A stretch of DNA of 64,000 bases, from positions 2,790,001-2,854,000 of the forward strand of contig NZ_CP036532.1 in the NCBI RefSeq assembly GCF_004331955.1. The letters run 5' to 3'. The notes beneath the pieces were generated by a model. It saw nothing but the letters and a program-made list of their open reading frames with translations, was not told the DNA's origin and searched no databases. Positions 28,256 to 37,335 of this stretch are shown in pieces. The position numbers and the translations under genes are program-made. The stretch is from Roseitalea porphyridii (lineage in GTDB: Bacteria > Pseudomonadota > Alphaproteobacteria > Rhizobiales > Rhizobiaceae). Positions within the stretch are counted from its first letter, which is position 1. Each line of letters starts with the position of its first letter.

Positions 28256-29194
28256 ATGAAACTCTTTGCTGGCAACTCGAACCGGCAGCTTGCCGCATCG
28301 GTCGCGAAATATCTGGGCATGAGCGTCGGCCGCGCCAATGTGCGCCGCTTCGCCGACGACGAGATCTTCGTCGAACTGCAGGAGAACGTGCGCGGCGAGG
28401 ACGTGTTCGTGCTGCAGTCGACCTCGCGGCCGGCCAACGATCATCTGATGGAGATGCTCATCATGATCGACGCGTTCCGGCGCTCGTCGGCCCGGCGCAT
28501 CACCGCCGTGCTGCCCTATTTCGGCTATGCGCGGCAGGACCGGCGGGCGCAGGGCCGCACACCGATCTCGGCCAAGCTCGTCGCCAACCTGATCACGGAG
28601 GCCGGCGCCAACCGGGTGCTCACGCTCGACCTGCATGCCGGCCAGATCCAGGGCTTCTTCGACATTCCGACCGACAACCTCTACGCCGTTCCGGTGATGG
28701 CGCGCGACATCCGCGCCCGCCACAAGGACGTGTCGTCGATCATGGTCGTTTCGCCGGACGTCGGCGGCGTCGTGCGTGCCCGTGCGCTGGCCAAGCGGCT
28801 CGACGACACCATGCTGGCGATCGTCGACAAGCGCCGCGAACGGCCCGGCGAATCCGAGGTCATGAACGTGATCGGCGACGTCTCGGGCAAGGACTGCTTC
28901 CTGATCGACGACATCGTCGATTCGGGCGGCACGCTGGTCAACGCGGCCGAGGCGATCCTCGCCAAGGGCGCCAATTCGGTGACCGCCTACATCACCCACG
29001 GCGTTCTTTCGGGCAGCGCGGTCGCCCGCATCGAGGGTTCGGCGCTGACCGAACTGGTGATCACCGATTCCATCCAGCCCACCGCCGAAGTCAACGCGGC
29101 CTCGAAGATCCGCGTGCTGTCGATCACCGACCTGATCGGCGAGGCGATCGCCCGCACCGCGCACGAGCAGTCGGTCTCGAGCCTGTTCGACTGA
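28256..29194 (+). CDS. prs: Ribose-phosphate pyrophosphokinase
   Basis: The 312-residue class I PRPP synthase makes 5-phosphoribosyl 1-diphosphate from ribose 5-phosphate and ATP for purine, pyrimidine, His, Trp and NAD synthesis. Clear family segments are [43 protein letters not shown], the catalytic flexible loop near [12 protein letters not shown] and the PRPP loop DDIVDSGGT. It is full length and unbroken. It lies alone, 117 bases after the lipoprotein gene. In this window apt is the one PRPP user. Confidence 0.96.
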   Translation: MKLFAGNSNRQLAASVAKYLGMSVGRANVRRFADDEIFVELQENVRGEDVFVLQSTSRPANDHLMEMLIMIDAFRRSSARRITAVLPYFGYARQDRRAQGRTPISAKLVANLITEAGANRVLTLDLHAGQIQGFFDIPTDNLYAVPVMARDIRARHKDVSSIMVVSPDVGGVVRARALAKRLDDTMLAIVDKRRERPGESEVMNVIGDVSGKDCFLIDDIVDSGGTLVNAAEAILAKGANSVTAYITHGVLSGSAVARIEGSALTELVITDSIQPTAEVNAASKIRVLSITDLIGEAIARTAHEQSVSSLFD

Positions 29195-29382
29195 ACAGCC
29201 AACGCCGACGAACGGCCCCGCTTCTGCCTGCGCCGGGAACGATCGGCGCGCACGCGCGTACCATCGGCGGTTCAAGACCCGAACCCTGCGCGAAAACGCC
29301 TCGGTCAATTTGTCCGACCTGACAGCGACGCGATCGTGCCCATGTCAGGGGCGTCCGCGCACAAACCACAGGAGCAAGGCGC

Positions 29383-29895
29383 ATGAGCACCATCATCAAA
29401 CGCCGCACCGTCCTCGCCGGCATGGCGGGAACCGCGGCCCTGACCACGTTCGGCCCCTCCTTCGCCCAGGATGGCGAAGGCACGGTGCACGAAGTGGGCA
29501 TGTATACGCGCGATCCCGAGAACCCGCGCAACCTGCAGGTCTATATCCCCGCCCTGCTCGCCATCCAGCCCGGCGACACGGTGCGCTGGCTTCCGGAGAA
29601 CCCCGGCCACAACACCGAGTCGATCCCCGAGATGATCCCCGAGGGGGCCGAGAACTGGAAGGGCGACATCAACCGCGAATTCGAGAAGACCTTCACCATT
29701 CCGGGCGTCTACGGCTACAAGTGCACGCCGCACTACGCCGCCGGCATGGTCGGCCTGATCATCGTTCAGGGCGAAGGCGTTACCGACAATCTCGAAGCCG
29801 CACGGTCGGTCGAGCACCGTGGCCGGCTGGCCCCGCAGCGCTTCGAGGAAATGTTCGCCCGCGCCGAGGAGGAGGGCCTGCTGACGACGGGCTGA
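29383..29895 (+). CDS. Pseudoazurin-like blue copper protein
   Basis: The 170-residue protein starts with a Tat-type leader (IKRRTVLAG, cleavage about residue 28), so it is probably exported folded. The type 1 copper site is complete: His 76 in PGHNTES, Cys 114 and His 117 in YKCTPHYAAGM, Met 122. Pseudoazurins are periplasmic electron carriers, best known as donors to nitrite and nitrous oxide reductases; none of those genes is in the window. A C-terminal helical tail rich in Arg and Glu extends the usual 125-residue mature domain. It is preceded by AGGAG-like GGAGCAAGG. Confidence 0.88.
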   Translation: MSTIIKRRTVLAGMAGTAALTTFGPSFAQDGEGTVHEVGMYTRDPENPRNLQVYIPALLAIQPGDTVRWLPENPGHNTESIPEMIPEGAENWKGDINREFEKTFTIPGVYGYKCTPHYAAGMVGLIIVQGEGVTDNLEAARSVEHRGRLAPQRFEEMFARAEEEGLLTTG

Positions 29896-29913
29896 CGCTT
29901 CGGGCCCCTCGTT

Positions 29914-31251
29914 TCAGACCATCGTGATGAGAGCACCGGCGGCCGCCGCCGCGCCGAGCACCGCAAAAAGGCCCAGGCCGAAGCGGATCAGCGCGACGGC
30001 GGCCGCAATGCCGATCAGTGCGGCGGCCCAGTCGATGTTCCCCCACTGCGCATCGGGCAGGAAGAACGGCCCGAAACGCGCATAGTCGAACGCACCGAAC
30101 AGAACGTTCAGACCGAACCAGACGGCAAGGTTGGCGATCACGCCGACGACCGCGGCCGTGATCGCGGCGAGCGAGGCGGCCAGCCAGCGCACATGGCGCA
30201 GCGCTTCAACGTAAGGCGCGCCGGCGAAAATCCACAGATAGCAGGGCACGAAGGTGAAGAAGGCGGCGATCAGCCCGCCGACCAACCCGCCGACGAGCGG
30301 CTCCATGCCGGAAAGATTGGCCCCGCCCAGAAAGCCGACAAAGACGAGCACGAGCACGAGCGGACCGAGCGTCGTCTCGGCGAGACCCAGCCCCTTGAGC
30401 ATCTCGTCGGGCTGAAGCCAGCCATAGAGCTCGACCGCCTGCTGGCCGACATAGGCGAGCACCGCGTAGGCGCCGCCGAAGGTGACGACCGCCGTCTGCG
30501 AGAAGAACAGCGCCGCGTCGGCGAACACGTTGCCGCGCCCGAGCACGACAACGAGCGCAACGAGCGGCACCAGCCAGATCGCCAGCCAGACCGCCGCCGT
30601 GCGCGCCACGGCCCGATGGTCCTGCGCCCGCACCGAACCGCTTGCCGGCCCACCCTCGTCGGCGCCCTTGGCGGACGGCAGCCATTGCGGCGCGCGAAGA
30701 TGGAGGACGGCGCCGGTCAGCGCGGCCAGCGCGATGATCAGCGGAAACGGCAGCCGCAGCAACGCGATGCCGACGAACGCGAGAGCCGCGATGACGATCA
30801 TCGCCACCGATCCCAGCGCCCGGCCCGACACCTTGACAAGCGCCTGCACGACGACGGCGAGGACGGCCGCCTTGAGCCCGTACAAAAGCCCCGCAATGAC
30901 CGGCAGATCGCCGGCGACGACATAGATCGCCGACAGCGCCAGCATCATGACGAGCCCCGGCGTGATGAACAGCGCCCCGGCGATCAGCCCGCCGCGCACG
31001 CCATGCATCAGCCAGCCCGCATAGGTGGCAAGCTGCATCGCCTCGGGACCGGGCAGCAGCATGCAGAAATTGAGCGCATGCAGGAACTGGCGCTCGGTCA
31101 GCCAGCCCTTCTCCTCGACCAGAATGCGGTGCATCACCGCGATCTGCGCGGCCGGTCCGCCGAACGACAACAGCCCGATCCGGCCGAAGGCGCGGGTCGC
31201 CTCGGCCTGCGGCACGTCGAGCGTTGAACGGGGGGTTGGAATGTCTGTCAT
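29914..31251 (-). CDS. chrA: Chromate transporter, long-chain CHR family
   Basis: The 445-residue membrane protein contains two CHR domains, as expected for a long-chain transporter. The first has LLSFGGPAAQIAVMHR, WLTERQFLHALNFCMLLPGPEAMQLAT; the second has AVVTFGGAYAVLAYVGQQAV and LAETTLGPLVLVL. About ten membrane segments are visible. ChrA proteins expel chromate in a proton- or sulphate-linked manner; many genomic copies have other or unknown anions. A charged linker (SAKGADEGGPASG) separates the halves. It is convergent with the pseudoazurin gene; no chrB-type regulator is adjacent. Confidence 0.9.
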   Translation of the reverse strand: MTDIPTPRSTLDVPQAEATRAFGRIGLLSFGGPAAQIAVMHRILVEEKGWLTERQFLHALNFCMLLPGPEAMQLATYAGWLMHGVRGGLIAGALFITPGLVMMLALSAIYVVAGDLPVIAGLLYGLKAAVLAVVVQALVKVSGRALGSVAMIVIAALAFVGIALLRLPFPLIIALAALTGAVLHLRAPQWLPSAKGADEGGPASGSVRAQDHRAVARTAAVWLAIWLVPLVALVVVLGRGNVFADAALFFSQTAVVTFGGAYAVLAYVGQQAVELYGWLQPDEMLKGLGLAETTLGPLVLVLVFVGFLGGANLSGMEPLVGGLVGGLIAAFFTFVPCYLWIFAGAPYVEALRHVRWLAASLAAITAAVVGVIANLAVWFGLNVLFGAFDYARFGPFFLPDAQWGNIDWAAALIGIAAAVALIRFGLGLFAVLGAAAAAGALITMV

Positions 31252-31358
31252 CGCGGGTCCGGCGCGGTCGCTGTGCCGGGCTTGTGTGACAAACAGATGT
31301 CAGCGGTCAATCACCACGTGTCGCCGAACCAGCCACCGAGCGAGACCGCAGGGCCGGC

Positions 31359-31393
31359 TTGACCCGCCCCCGATTGTGACCTATAAGTTACAA
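31359..31393 (+). promoter_or_regulatory. Promoter and overlapping operator of a toxin-antitoxin pair
   Basis: TTGACC (31359-31364), a 17-base spacer and TATAAG (31382-31387) form a near-ideal promoter. The inverted repeat TTGTGACCTATAAGTTACAA (31374-31393) spans the -10 element, where the antitoxin could block transcription. The predicted start falls at the ATG at 31394, so the message would be leaderless. Confidence 0.6.
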
Positions 31394-31690
31394 ATGATCG
31401 AGGTGCGCCAGACGCGCGAGTTCGCCCGATGGCTGCACACACTTAGGGATCGCCGCGCGCGGGAGAAGATCGCCATCCGTCTGGCCCGGATCGAGGCCAC
31501 CGGCAATCTCGGCGACTACAAGCGGATCGACGAGATCGCCGAACTGCGCATCGCCTACGGACCGGGCTACAGGCTGTATTTCACGTTTCGGGGCGATGTC
31601 CTGATCATCCTGCTGTGCGGCGGCGACAAGAAGAGCCAGCAGCGCGACATACGCCGCGCAAGACAGATCGCGGAAGAACTGGACCTGTAG
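31394..31690 (+). CDS. RelE/ParE-superfamily toxin, HI1419 family
   Basis: The 98-residue protein is a compact RelE/HigB fold: VRQTREFARWLHTLRDRRAREKI, RLARIEATGNLGDYKRIDEIAELRI, then the strand pair YGPGYRLYFTFRGDVLIILLCGGDK and a C-terminal helix. The layout matches the HI1419-type addiction killer protein, paired with an HI1420-type antidote directly downstream. Toxins of this fold usually cut mRNA on the ribosome. The toxin-first gene order matches higBA-like modules. No ribosome site precedes the ATG, consistent with a leaderless message. Confidence 0.88.
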   Translation: MIEVRQTREFARWLHTLRDRRAREKIAIRLARIEATGNLGDYKRIDEIAELRIAYGPGYRLYFTFRGDVLIILLCGGDKKSQQRDIRRARQIAEELDL

Positions 31691-31703
31691 GGAGATCGTA
31701 CCG

Positions 31704-32015
31704 ATGACGAAGACGGAGCCGTTCGACGCTGCCCGCTATCTGGAAAGCGAGGAAGGCCAGCGTGACCTGATCGCCGATGCGCTGGAAAGCGGCGATCCGG
31801 CATATCTCAAGCACGCGCTCAACATCGTGGCCCGGGCGCGCGGAATGACCGCCGTCGCCCGGGACGCCGGCGTCGCCCGGGAAGCCCTTTACCGGGCACT
31901 GAGCGAGAACGGCGATCCCCGCCTGTCCACGCTGATGGGCGTCTTCAAGGCGCTCGACGTGCAACTGACGGCCCGCACGGCCGATCATGTCGCGGGCGCG
32001 CGCACTTCCGATTGA
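31704..32015 (+). CDS. Antitoxin, HI1420-type addiction module antidote
   Basis: The 103-residue protein has an N-terminal toxin-binding part (DAARYLESEEGQRDLIADALESGD) and a HTH (MTAVARDAGVAREALYRALSENGDPRLSTLMGVFKAL), the pattern of putative addiction-module antidotes. It starts 13 bases after the toxin gene with GGAG in front, and so should be made in excess. The HTH probably binds the inverted repeat upstream of the toxin for autorepression. The neighbours are unrelated, which fits a horizontally acquired module. Confidence 0.88.
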   Translation: MTKTEPFDAARYLESEEGQRDLIADALESGDPAYLKHALNIVARARGMTAVARDAGVAREALYRALSENGDPRLSTLMGVFKALDVQLTARTADHVAGARTSD

Positions 32016-32036
32016 GGGGCAGGCGGAAGGGCTCGG

Positions 32037-32726
32037 TCACCACGCGATCGGCTTGCCGTCGCGGAAGAAGCCGCCGGTCGGCCCGTCGTCGGGCAGCGTC
32101 GCCGCCCAGACGATGCCCCGCGCCCCGTCCGGAATCGGCCGGCCGCCGCCGCCCATGTCGGTCGCCGTCCAGCCCGGACAGACCGCGTTCACCAGGATCC
32201 CCTCGCCCCTGAACTCGCTCGCCATCATGCGCGTCAGCGCGTTCAGCCCGATCTTCGACAGCGAATAGGCCGGCGTCGTGCCGGTCATCGACGACCATGC
32301 ACCCGATTCCGAGGAGACGTTGACGATGCGCGGATGATCGGACCGGCGCAGGAGTTCCAGCACCGCCACGCTGATCCGCCACGGGCCGACCGTGTTGATC
32401 GTCAGCGCCTCCTCGACGACATCGAAATCGGGCGCGCCGACGCGCTGGTGCGTGTCGTAGTGGACCGCCGCATTGTTGATCAGCACATCGAGCCCGCCGG
32501 CGACCTGCCAGACGGCCTGCGCGGCTTCGGCGATCGAGGCGGGCGAAGCCATGTCGAGCGCGATGAAGTCGGCCTTCACGCCGGCCCCGCGCAGGATCGC
32601 CTCGGCCCGCCGGCCCGCCTCGCCGTTGCGCACGCCGGCGAGCACGTGAAAGCCCTTCTCGCCGAGCTGGTGGGCGGTCTCCAGCCCAAGGCCCCGGTTC
32701 GCTCCGGTGATCAGTGCGGTCGGCAT
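32037..32726 (-). CDS. Short-chain dehydrogenase/reductase
   Basis: The ATG at 32726, preceded by GGAGGG, gives 229 residues. The cofactor loop is TGANRGLG, followed by NNAAVHYD, the catalytic Ser in NVSSESGAW and the YSLSK motif with Tyr and Lys. The Arg in the fold's second strand (GVRNGE) favours NADP. The C-terminal CPGWTATDMGG resembles carbonyl reductases of the CBR1 type. The start I use removes 27 residues of unstructured sequence from a longer reading. The substrate is unknown. It is convergent with the antitoxin gene. Confidence 0.88.
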   Translation of the reverse strand: MPTALITGANRGLGLETAHQLGEKGFHVLAGVRNGEAGRRAEAILRGAGVKADFIALDMASPASIAEAAQAVWQVAGGLDVLINNAAVHYDTHQRVGAPDFDVVEEALTINTVGPWRISVAVLELLRRSDHPRIVNVSSESGAWSSMTGTTPAYSLSKIGLNALTRMMASEFRGEGILVNAVCPGWTATDMGGGGRPIPDGARGIVWAATLPDDGPTGGFFRDGKPIAW

Positions 32727-32880
32727 GGTTCCCTCCAGAATTCGCGCAGCCCCGACATGGCCAGTTGGTAACGTGCCTGCGGCGCCCGGTCGCAGCACCT
32801 TGGCCACGGGGATGACGCATCCGCAACAGGAACCTCGCCATGACCCGTAACCACCTGCTTGCCGGCGCGATCACCGCCGC

Positions 32881-32909
32881 TTGCACCCCTTGAGCTTTTG
32901 CTCTATGGC
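32881..32909 (+). promoter_or_regulatory. Candidate promoter of rplY-pth
   Basis: TTGCAC (32881-32886), 17 bases, TATGGC (32904-32909). A transcript would have a leader of about 95 bases before rplY containing a GC-rich stem around GCGGCGGGCCGCC. The hexamers are weak; this is the best match in the gap. Confidence 0.35.
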
Positions 32910-33011
32910 ACCGCCACCCGCGCGGACACCCTTGGAGGCAGCGCGGCGGGCCGCCAAGCGGCCGGTGTGGTTGCACACCCGCTTCCCATATGCCCTCGAA
33001 AGGACAAAGCC

Positions 33012-33698
33012 ATGAGCGAAGGCTACGTGCTCACGGCCGAGGCGCGCGACCGGGTCGGTAAGGGGTCCGCCCGGGCCATTCGGCGCCAAGGCGACATCCC
33101 CGCCGTGATCTACGGCGACAACAAGCCCCCCATGATCATCACCCTGCCGCGCAAGGACGTCTGGCTGAAGATCCAGCAGGGCGGCTTCCTGACCACGGTC
33201 GGCGAGATCGAGGTCGGCGGCAAGAAGCACAAGGTGCTGGCCAAGGACTACCAGCTCGAGCCGGTCAAGGATTTCGTGCTGCACGTCGATTTCCTGCGCA
33301 TCTCGGCCAAGACGATCGTGACCGTCAACATCCCGGTCCACTTCGTCAACGAAGAGGACGCGCCCGGCATCGTCGAAGGCGGCGTGCTGAACGTGGTCCG
33401 CCACGAGGTCGAGGTGAACTGCCCGGCCGACGCGATCCCCGAATATTTCACCGTCGATCTCAGCGGCGCCCAGCTCGGCGATGCGCTGAAGATCTCCTCG
33501 GTCGCCCTGCCCGAAGGCGTCGAGGTGACGATCACCGACCGCGACTTCACGCTGGCCACGATCGCCTCGCCCGCCGGCCTGAAATCGGACGAGGAAGAGG
33601 CAGAGGCCGAAGTGGCGCCCGACGAGGTCGAGGCCACCGAGCAGAAGGGTGACGCCGAAGGGGAAGGCGAAGGCGAGGAAGAAGGCGGCGAGGAATAA
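33012..33698 (+). CDS. rplY: 50S ribosomal protein L25/general stress protein Ctc
   Basis: The 228-residue protein is the long, two-domain (CTC) form. The N-terminal L25 domain binds 5S r[27 protein letters not shown], then [11 protein letters not shown] and [12 protein letters not shown]. The second domain follows [15 protein letters not shown] and includes [15 protein letters not shown] and LPEGVEVTI. The acidic tail (Glu/Ala/Gly) is typical of alphaproteobacterial L25. The next gene, pth, begins 27 bases on, and the rplY-pth-ychF gene order seen here is classic for the group, though a 3.2-kb insertion separates ychF. Confidence 0.95.
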   Translation: MSEGYVLTAEARDRVGKGSARAIRRQGDIPAVIYGDNKPPMIITLPRKDVWLKIQQGGFLTTVGEIEVGGKKHKVLAKDYQLEPVKDFVLHVDFLRISAKTIVTVNIPVHFVNEEDAPGIVEGGVLNVVRHEVEVNCPADAIPEYFTVDLSGAQLGDALKISSVALPEGVEVTITDRDFTLATIASPAGLKSDEEEAEAEVAPDEVEATEQKGDAEGEGEGEEEGGEE

Positions 33699-33725
33699 CG
33701 CGCCGCCGGGGACGGAGACGCACCG

Positions 33726-34481
33726 ATGCACATCATCGCAGGTCTCGGCAATCCCGGTCCACGCCATGCCGGCAACCGGCACAATATCGGCTTCATGGCG
33801 GCGGACGCGATCGTCCGCCGCCATTTTTCGTTCGGCCCCTGGCAGACCAAATGGAACGCCGAGATCGCCGAGGGCCGCATCGGCTCCGAAAAGGTGCTGG
33901 TGATCAAGCCGCAGACCTTCATGAACCTGTCCGGCCAGGCGGTCGGCGAGGCGATGCGTTTCTACAAGCTCGGCCCCGAGGACCTGACCGTCCTTTACGA
34001 CGAACTCGACCTTCAGCCCGGCAAGGTGCGCGTCAAGCGCGGCGGCGGCACGGGCGGGCACAACGGCATCAAGTCGCTCGATGCCCATGTCGGCAAGGAC
34101 TATCGCCGCGTGCGCCTTGGCATCGGCCATCCGGGCGACAAGGCGCGGGTGCAGCCACACGTGCTCGGCGATTTCGCAAAGGCCGATGCCGACTGGCTCG
34201 ACCCGCTGCTCGACGCGGTGGGTGACAACATCGCCATGCTGGTCGCGGGCGATGAATCGGGCTTCATGAACAAGCTGGCGCTGGCCGTCGGCGACAGGGC
34301 CAAGGGCGCGCCGGGCGCCCCCGCCGGCAAGGGCAAACCAGCCGCCGAGGCGACGAACAAGCCGCAGACCAAGCCGCAAGCCAAACCCCAGAGCCACATC
34401 CGCCAGGCCCGGCAATCGGCGCCCGACGCCAAACCGACCGGCCCGATGGCGGAGATGCTGAAGCGGTTGTTGGGGAAGTAG
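33726..34481 (+). CDS. pth: Peptidyl-tRNA hydrolase
   Basis: The 251-residue protein has the complete Pth core: [18 protein letters not shown] with catalytic His 19, [23 protein letters not shown] with the Asp that polarises the His, [14 protein letters not shown] and [11 protein letters not shown]. Pth frees tRNA from drop-off peptidyl-tRNA. A tail of about 55 residues (from about 195), rich in Lys, Pro, Ala and Gln, extends the usual 190-residue enzyme; such tails are common in alphaproteobacteria. It is in an operon with rplY. Confidence 0.95.
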   Translation: MHIIAGLGNPGPRHAGNRHNIGFMAADAIVRRHFSFGPWQTKWNAEIAEGRIGSEKVLVIKPQTFMNLSGQAVGEAMRFYKLGPEDLTVLYDELDLQPGKVRVKRGGGTGGHNGIKSLDAHVGKDYRRVRLGIGHPGDKARVQPHVLGDFAKADADWLDPLLDAVGDNIAMLVAGDESGFMNKLALAVGDRAKGAPGAPAGKGKPAAEATNKPQTKPQAKPQSHIRQARQSAPDAKPTGPMAEMLKRLLGK

Positions 34482-34524
34482 GCGGCAATCGGTCTTCGGT
34501 TTTGGCTGGTCTCCCATCGCCGGC

Positions 34525-35061
34525 CTATGCCGCCCCACGATCGGGCTTGCGGCCGTCAGCCTGGACCGGCGGACGCTGCAGCAGGTCTTCGATGAACAGC
34601 GAGACGAACTGGCCGCGATTAGACACGCGGGCCTTGCCGTAGACGCTGGCAAGCTGCGCCCGCACGGTTCCCTCGGCCGCACCGCGCACGGTCGCGATCT
34701 CCGGTATGTCGAGGCCCTTGAGCGTCAGCAGCGCCACGTCGGTCTCCGCGGGCGTCAGACGCCAGTCGCGAAACTGCGCCTCGATGAATTCGAAGAAAGC
34801 CCCGGACGCCGCCATGATACCGGTTTCGGCGTAGCGCAACTGCTGCAGCATGCGGCGCATCTGCACGGCGCCGAACATCGTTCCAACCACCAATGCCACG
34901 GCCACGAGCGCCTCGAGCCCCGAATGTGCGGTCAGACCGCCCCATTGCAGGTCGCGCGAGACGTCGGCCATGAAGAAGACGGCCGCCAACGCCTGTGTCG
35001 CGAGGACGGCCGCGAGTATCCTGACCTGCCAGCGCTTCGCTCCGACCCGTTGAAAGGTCAC
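34525..35061 (-). CDS. Membrane-anchored LuxR-type HTH protein
   Basis: The 178-residue protein has two N-terminal membrane segments (about residues 13-35 and 48-66) and, after a helical linker, a LuxR-type HTH at about 103-160: LTPAETDVALLTLKGLDIPEIATVRG with the recognition helix in AEGTVRAQLASVYGKA. The conserved T-x-x-E start, I-A and T-V-x-x-x-L-x-x-I/V-Y-x-K pattern is kept. It lies 16 bases downstream of the cytochrome b gene, third in a PepSY-cytochrome b-HTH operon. It may report membrane or redox state directly to DNA. Confidence 0.8.
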   Translation of the reverse strand: MTFQRVGAKRWQVRILAAVLATQALAAVFFMADVSRDLQWGGLTAHSGLEALVAVALVVGTMFGAVQMRRMLQQLRYAETGIMAASGAFFEFIEAQFRDWRLTPAETDVALLTLKGLDIPEIATVRGAAEGTVRAQLASVYGKARVSNRGQFVSLFIEDLLQRPPVQADGRKPDRGAA

Positions 35062-35077
35062 CTTGCGATACCTCGCA

Positions 35078-35671
35078 TCACGATCTGCGGCCCGTGATCA
35101 TCGCCGTTATCAGGTTCTGGCCGGACAGGCGCGACTCCGCGAATGCTCCGATTACATGCAGGGCCGCCAGCAACAATAGCAGATTTGCCGCCGCCTCGTG
35201 CACCTCTTCGATCGCCTCCCCGGCCTCGCTCTCGCCTCCTCGCTCATGTTCGACCTGCTCGTAGCGCTCCTGATGCGTTTCCTGCGGAAAGGGATCGCTT
35301 TGCATGAGGGCGCCCGTCGTCGCCACGACCAGGAGCGTCGCCCACAGGGCATAGACCATGAGCGCGCCGAGAGGATTGTGAGACCGGTACCGGCTGTGCC
35401 TGCCGGCGATCATGGAACGCAAGTGTGCGAGGGCACCTCGGAGGTTCGGCGGAAACGCGCTGAAGCGCGCGCTCTCGGTGCCGATGAAACCCCACAACAG
35501 CCGTAGCAGGAGAAGCGCGAGTGCGCCGTAGCCGATCCAGATGTGCACAATGTCGCCGTCGCGGAGAAGGACGCCATTGACCAGCACGGCCAGTGCGATG
35601 CCCCAGTGGGTCAGCCGGACGAGCGGGTCCCAGACCCGCACACCGGCCGAATCGCGCGTCAGGTCGCTCAT
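35078..35671 (-). CDS. Cytochrome b561/hydrogenase-type b domain protein
   Basis: The 197-residue protein has four hydrophobic segments and the motifs of hydrogenase-type b cytochromes: WDPLVRLTHWGIALAVLVNG with the first His, HIWIGYGALALLLLRLLWGFIG with the second, LMVYALWATLLVVATTGAL, and HEAAANLLLLLAALHVIGAF with two more. The four helix histidines could hold two haems b. The start is coupled to the PepSY stop (TGATG). An acidic loop (QERYEQVEHERGGESEAGE) lies between helices three and four. It probably moves electrons across the inner membrane. Confidence 0.85.
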   Translation of the reverse strand: MSDLTRDSAGVRVWDPLVRLTHWGIALAVLVNGVLLRDGDIVHIWIGYGALALLLLRLLWGFIGTESARFSAFPPNLRGALAHLRSMIAGRHSRYRSHNPLGALMVYALWATLLVVATTGALMQSDPFPQETHQERYEQVEHERGGESEAGEAIEEVHEAAANLLLLLAALHVIGAFAESRLSGQNLITAMITGRRS

Positions 35672-36129
35672 CAACCCTCGGCCTCCACGCTGAGGACTTC
35701 GCCGGTTCCGGGATGCACCTTGATCTCCCACAGGCGACCATCCTTCTTGGCGTAGACCTCGATTTTCCGCCTTTCGCGCTCGAAGGTCATGATCTCGTAG
35801 CCCTGGTCGGCCAGCATCGCGCGAACCTGTTCCTCGCTTGCGCCGGGCAGCGGCGACGGCCCGCGGCGCGTTGTGCTTTCCACGCGCGTGATCTTGCCAG
35901 TCGCGGGATCGATATGGACCTCGTGACGGACATCGCCCTTGACCGCGTAGACTTCGATCATGCCGGCGTTCCTGTCGTAGCGGGTGATTTCGAAGCCGCT
36001 TTCGGAGAGTTCGCCCGAAATGGCGGCAAGCCCCGTTCCCAACTGGGTGCCGGGGACCAGATCGAGCGCATAGGCCGACCCGGACACGAGGGCGGCGGAA
36101 AGGGCGAGATACACAGCTTTGTTCTTCAT
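35671..36129 (-). CDS. Periplasmic PepSY protein with two repeats
   Basis: The 152-residue protein has a signal peptide (1-21, ending GSAYA) and two PepSY-like repeats, each starting with a helix (LAAISGELSESGFEI; EEQVRAMLADQGYEI) followed by strands with the pattern EVYAVKGDVRHEVHIDPATGKI and EVYAKKDGRLWEIKVHPGTGEV. PepSY domains are found in iron reductases and as protease propeptides; they are thought to bind substrates or inhibitors. Being first in an operon with a cytochrome b and a membrane HTH, it could modulate the redox module. Confidence 0.85.
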   Translation of the reverse strand: MKNKAVYLALSAALVSGSAYALDLVPGTQLGTGLAAISGELSESGFEITRYDRNAGMIEVYAVKGDVRHEVHIDPATGKITRVESTTRRGPSPLPGASEEQVRAMLADQGYEIMTFERERRKIEVYAKKDGRLWEIKVHPGTGEVLSVEAEG

Positions 36130-36220
36130 GACAGTCTCCTCGATTGACCAGCGGGCGCATTCAGCCGCGCTGCTGGCCCAAAGATGCGACTGCAGATCGT
36201 GGGACCGCCATAGGCCGTGG

Positions 36221-36252
36221 GCTTATGAGGCGCATTTAAGCGTCCGCTTATG
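36221..36252. promoter_or_regulatory. Candidate operator upstream of the PepSY operon
   Basis: TAAGCGTCCGCTTA (36237-36250) is a perfect inverted repeat, and GCTTATG occurs twice, at 36221 and 36246, 25 bases apart. It lies about 90 bases before the PepSY start, in the only non-repeat part of the gap, and could bind the operon's regulator. Confidence 0.4.
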
Positions 36253-36584
36253 GGCCATGATCGTGCCGGCAGCTTTCGGCATTCGCTCACAGCCGGTCGG
36301 CCGGAGGACGACTCCCCTCTCCCCGTCATCCTCGGCGTTCCGGCGGGCAAACGACCCTGGTTGATCGTCTGCTGCCCCGCCTCCAGACCCGGGGATCCAT
36401 TCCGCGCAGCGGCGATGCGCTTTCTCCGTCATTGCCGGCGGCGCAGCCGAACCCGGAATCCGGAGCCCGGGACGCGACGATCGCGCGACTGGATTCCGGA
36501 TCATGCTGCGCATGTCCCGAATGACGGCCGTGGGGCGGCCGGCGCCTGCGACTGGCACCCCAACGCGGGCGGCCACCCTCCCCT

Positions 36585-36743
36585 CCGTCATCCTCGGGCT
36601 TGACCCGAGGATCCATTCCGTTCCGTCGAAGGGGCGTGCCCGGGCCTGAAGAAAGGGGCTACGACCGCGCCTGCAATTGCGAGTTCAACGCGAGCGGAGA
36701 GGCCTCTGGAATGGATCCTTGGGTCAAGCCCAAGGATGACGGA
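36585..36743. repeat. Paired palindrome unit with non-coding spacer
   Basis: The left half, CCGTCATCCTCGGGCTTGAC onward, ends GGATCCATTCCGT (36621); the right half starts GGAATGGATCC (36708) and forms CTTGGGTCAAGCCCAAGG. About 87 bases with no ORF lie between. It is the spacer-only version of the element that carries the GIY-YIG gene at 15089-15498. Confidence 0.8.
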
Positions 36744-36907
36744 GTGGGAGCGCCGACCAGGAGCTCATCCCCACCCTCGCCCCTACATCGTCCCCCTGGC
36801 AATTGGTTTGCTTGCTGCACCCAATTGGCGAACTGCGCCCCGTCCTCGCCCCTCCCCCGTCATCCTCGGCGTTCCGGCGGGGACAAGGATGACGGCGGAC
36901 GGACCGC

Positions 36908-37335
36908 CGCCGAAAAACTTATCCCCCAACCCTTCCCCTCCCCCATACTCCTGCCACCGCGCCCTTCGGAACGTCGGATGGCCACCACCTTGCGGCGGGC
37001 GCGGCGGTGGACCGGTTGGACGCGGCAGCGGTGCCGTGTCCGGGTGCTGAACCCCCAAGCCGGTGCGGAATGAAGGTGTGGAGCGTGTTTCCGGTCCGGT
37101 TCCGGCGATGGCCCGTCGGCGCTTCGTGGATCAGGGACCGACCCCGGGCGGCCGAGATTCGGTGCGGCGGTCATGCCGTGCGGCAGATGAAGGTGCCACA
37201 ACGCCTGGGGACAGCGGCCTGCGGGCCGGCGCCCGCATGGCGATCACCGCAAGCCCGCCGGACGGGCGGTTTGGCGACCGCAACATACATGACTACGGAT
37301 CGCGGCTCTCCAGACCGCCCGTTGTTCTGACTTCC
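36908..37335. repeat. 410-bp structured repeat, copy 2
   Basis: Divergent second copy of 15815-16225 with the same block order from AAAAACTTATCCCCCA to ACCGCCCGTT. GGGCGGT (near 37264) pairs either with ACCGCCC about 50 bases away or with the neighbouring GCCCGCC, an arrangement preserved in both copies. It also follows a palindrome of the CCGTCATCC family. Confidence 0.55.

Noticed and set aside
24170..29308. A 1712-codon minus-strand open frame
   Set aside because: It runs antisense through lgt, midA, pgeF, the M24 gene and prs, all strongly supported. Its composition (Arg, Gly, Ala, Asp, His) is that of a shadow frame in GC-rich DNA.
32839..32892. Short ORF (MTRNHLLAG...) upstream of rplY
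   Set aside because: It has no clear ribosome site and overlaps the candidate promoter; probably chance.
32916..33011. Ribosomal-protein leader RNA before rplY
   Set aside because: A GC-rich stem is present, but no known leader motif for L25 in this group is recognised.
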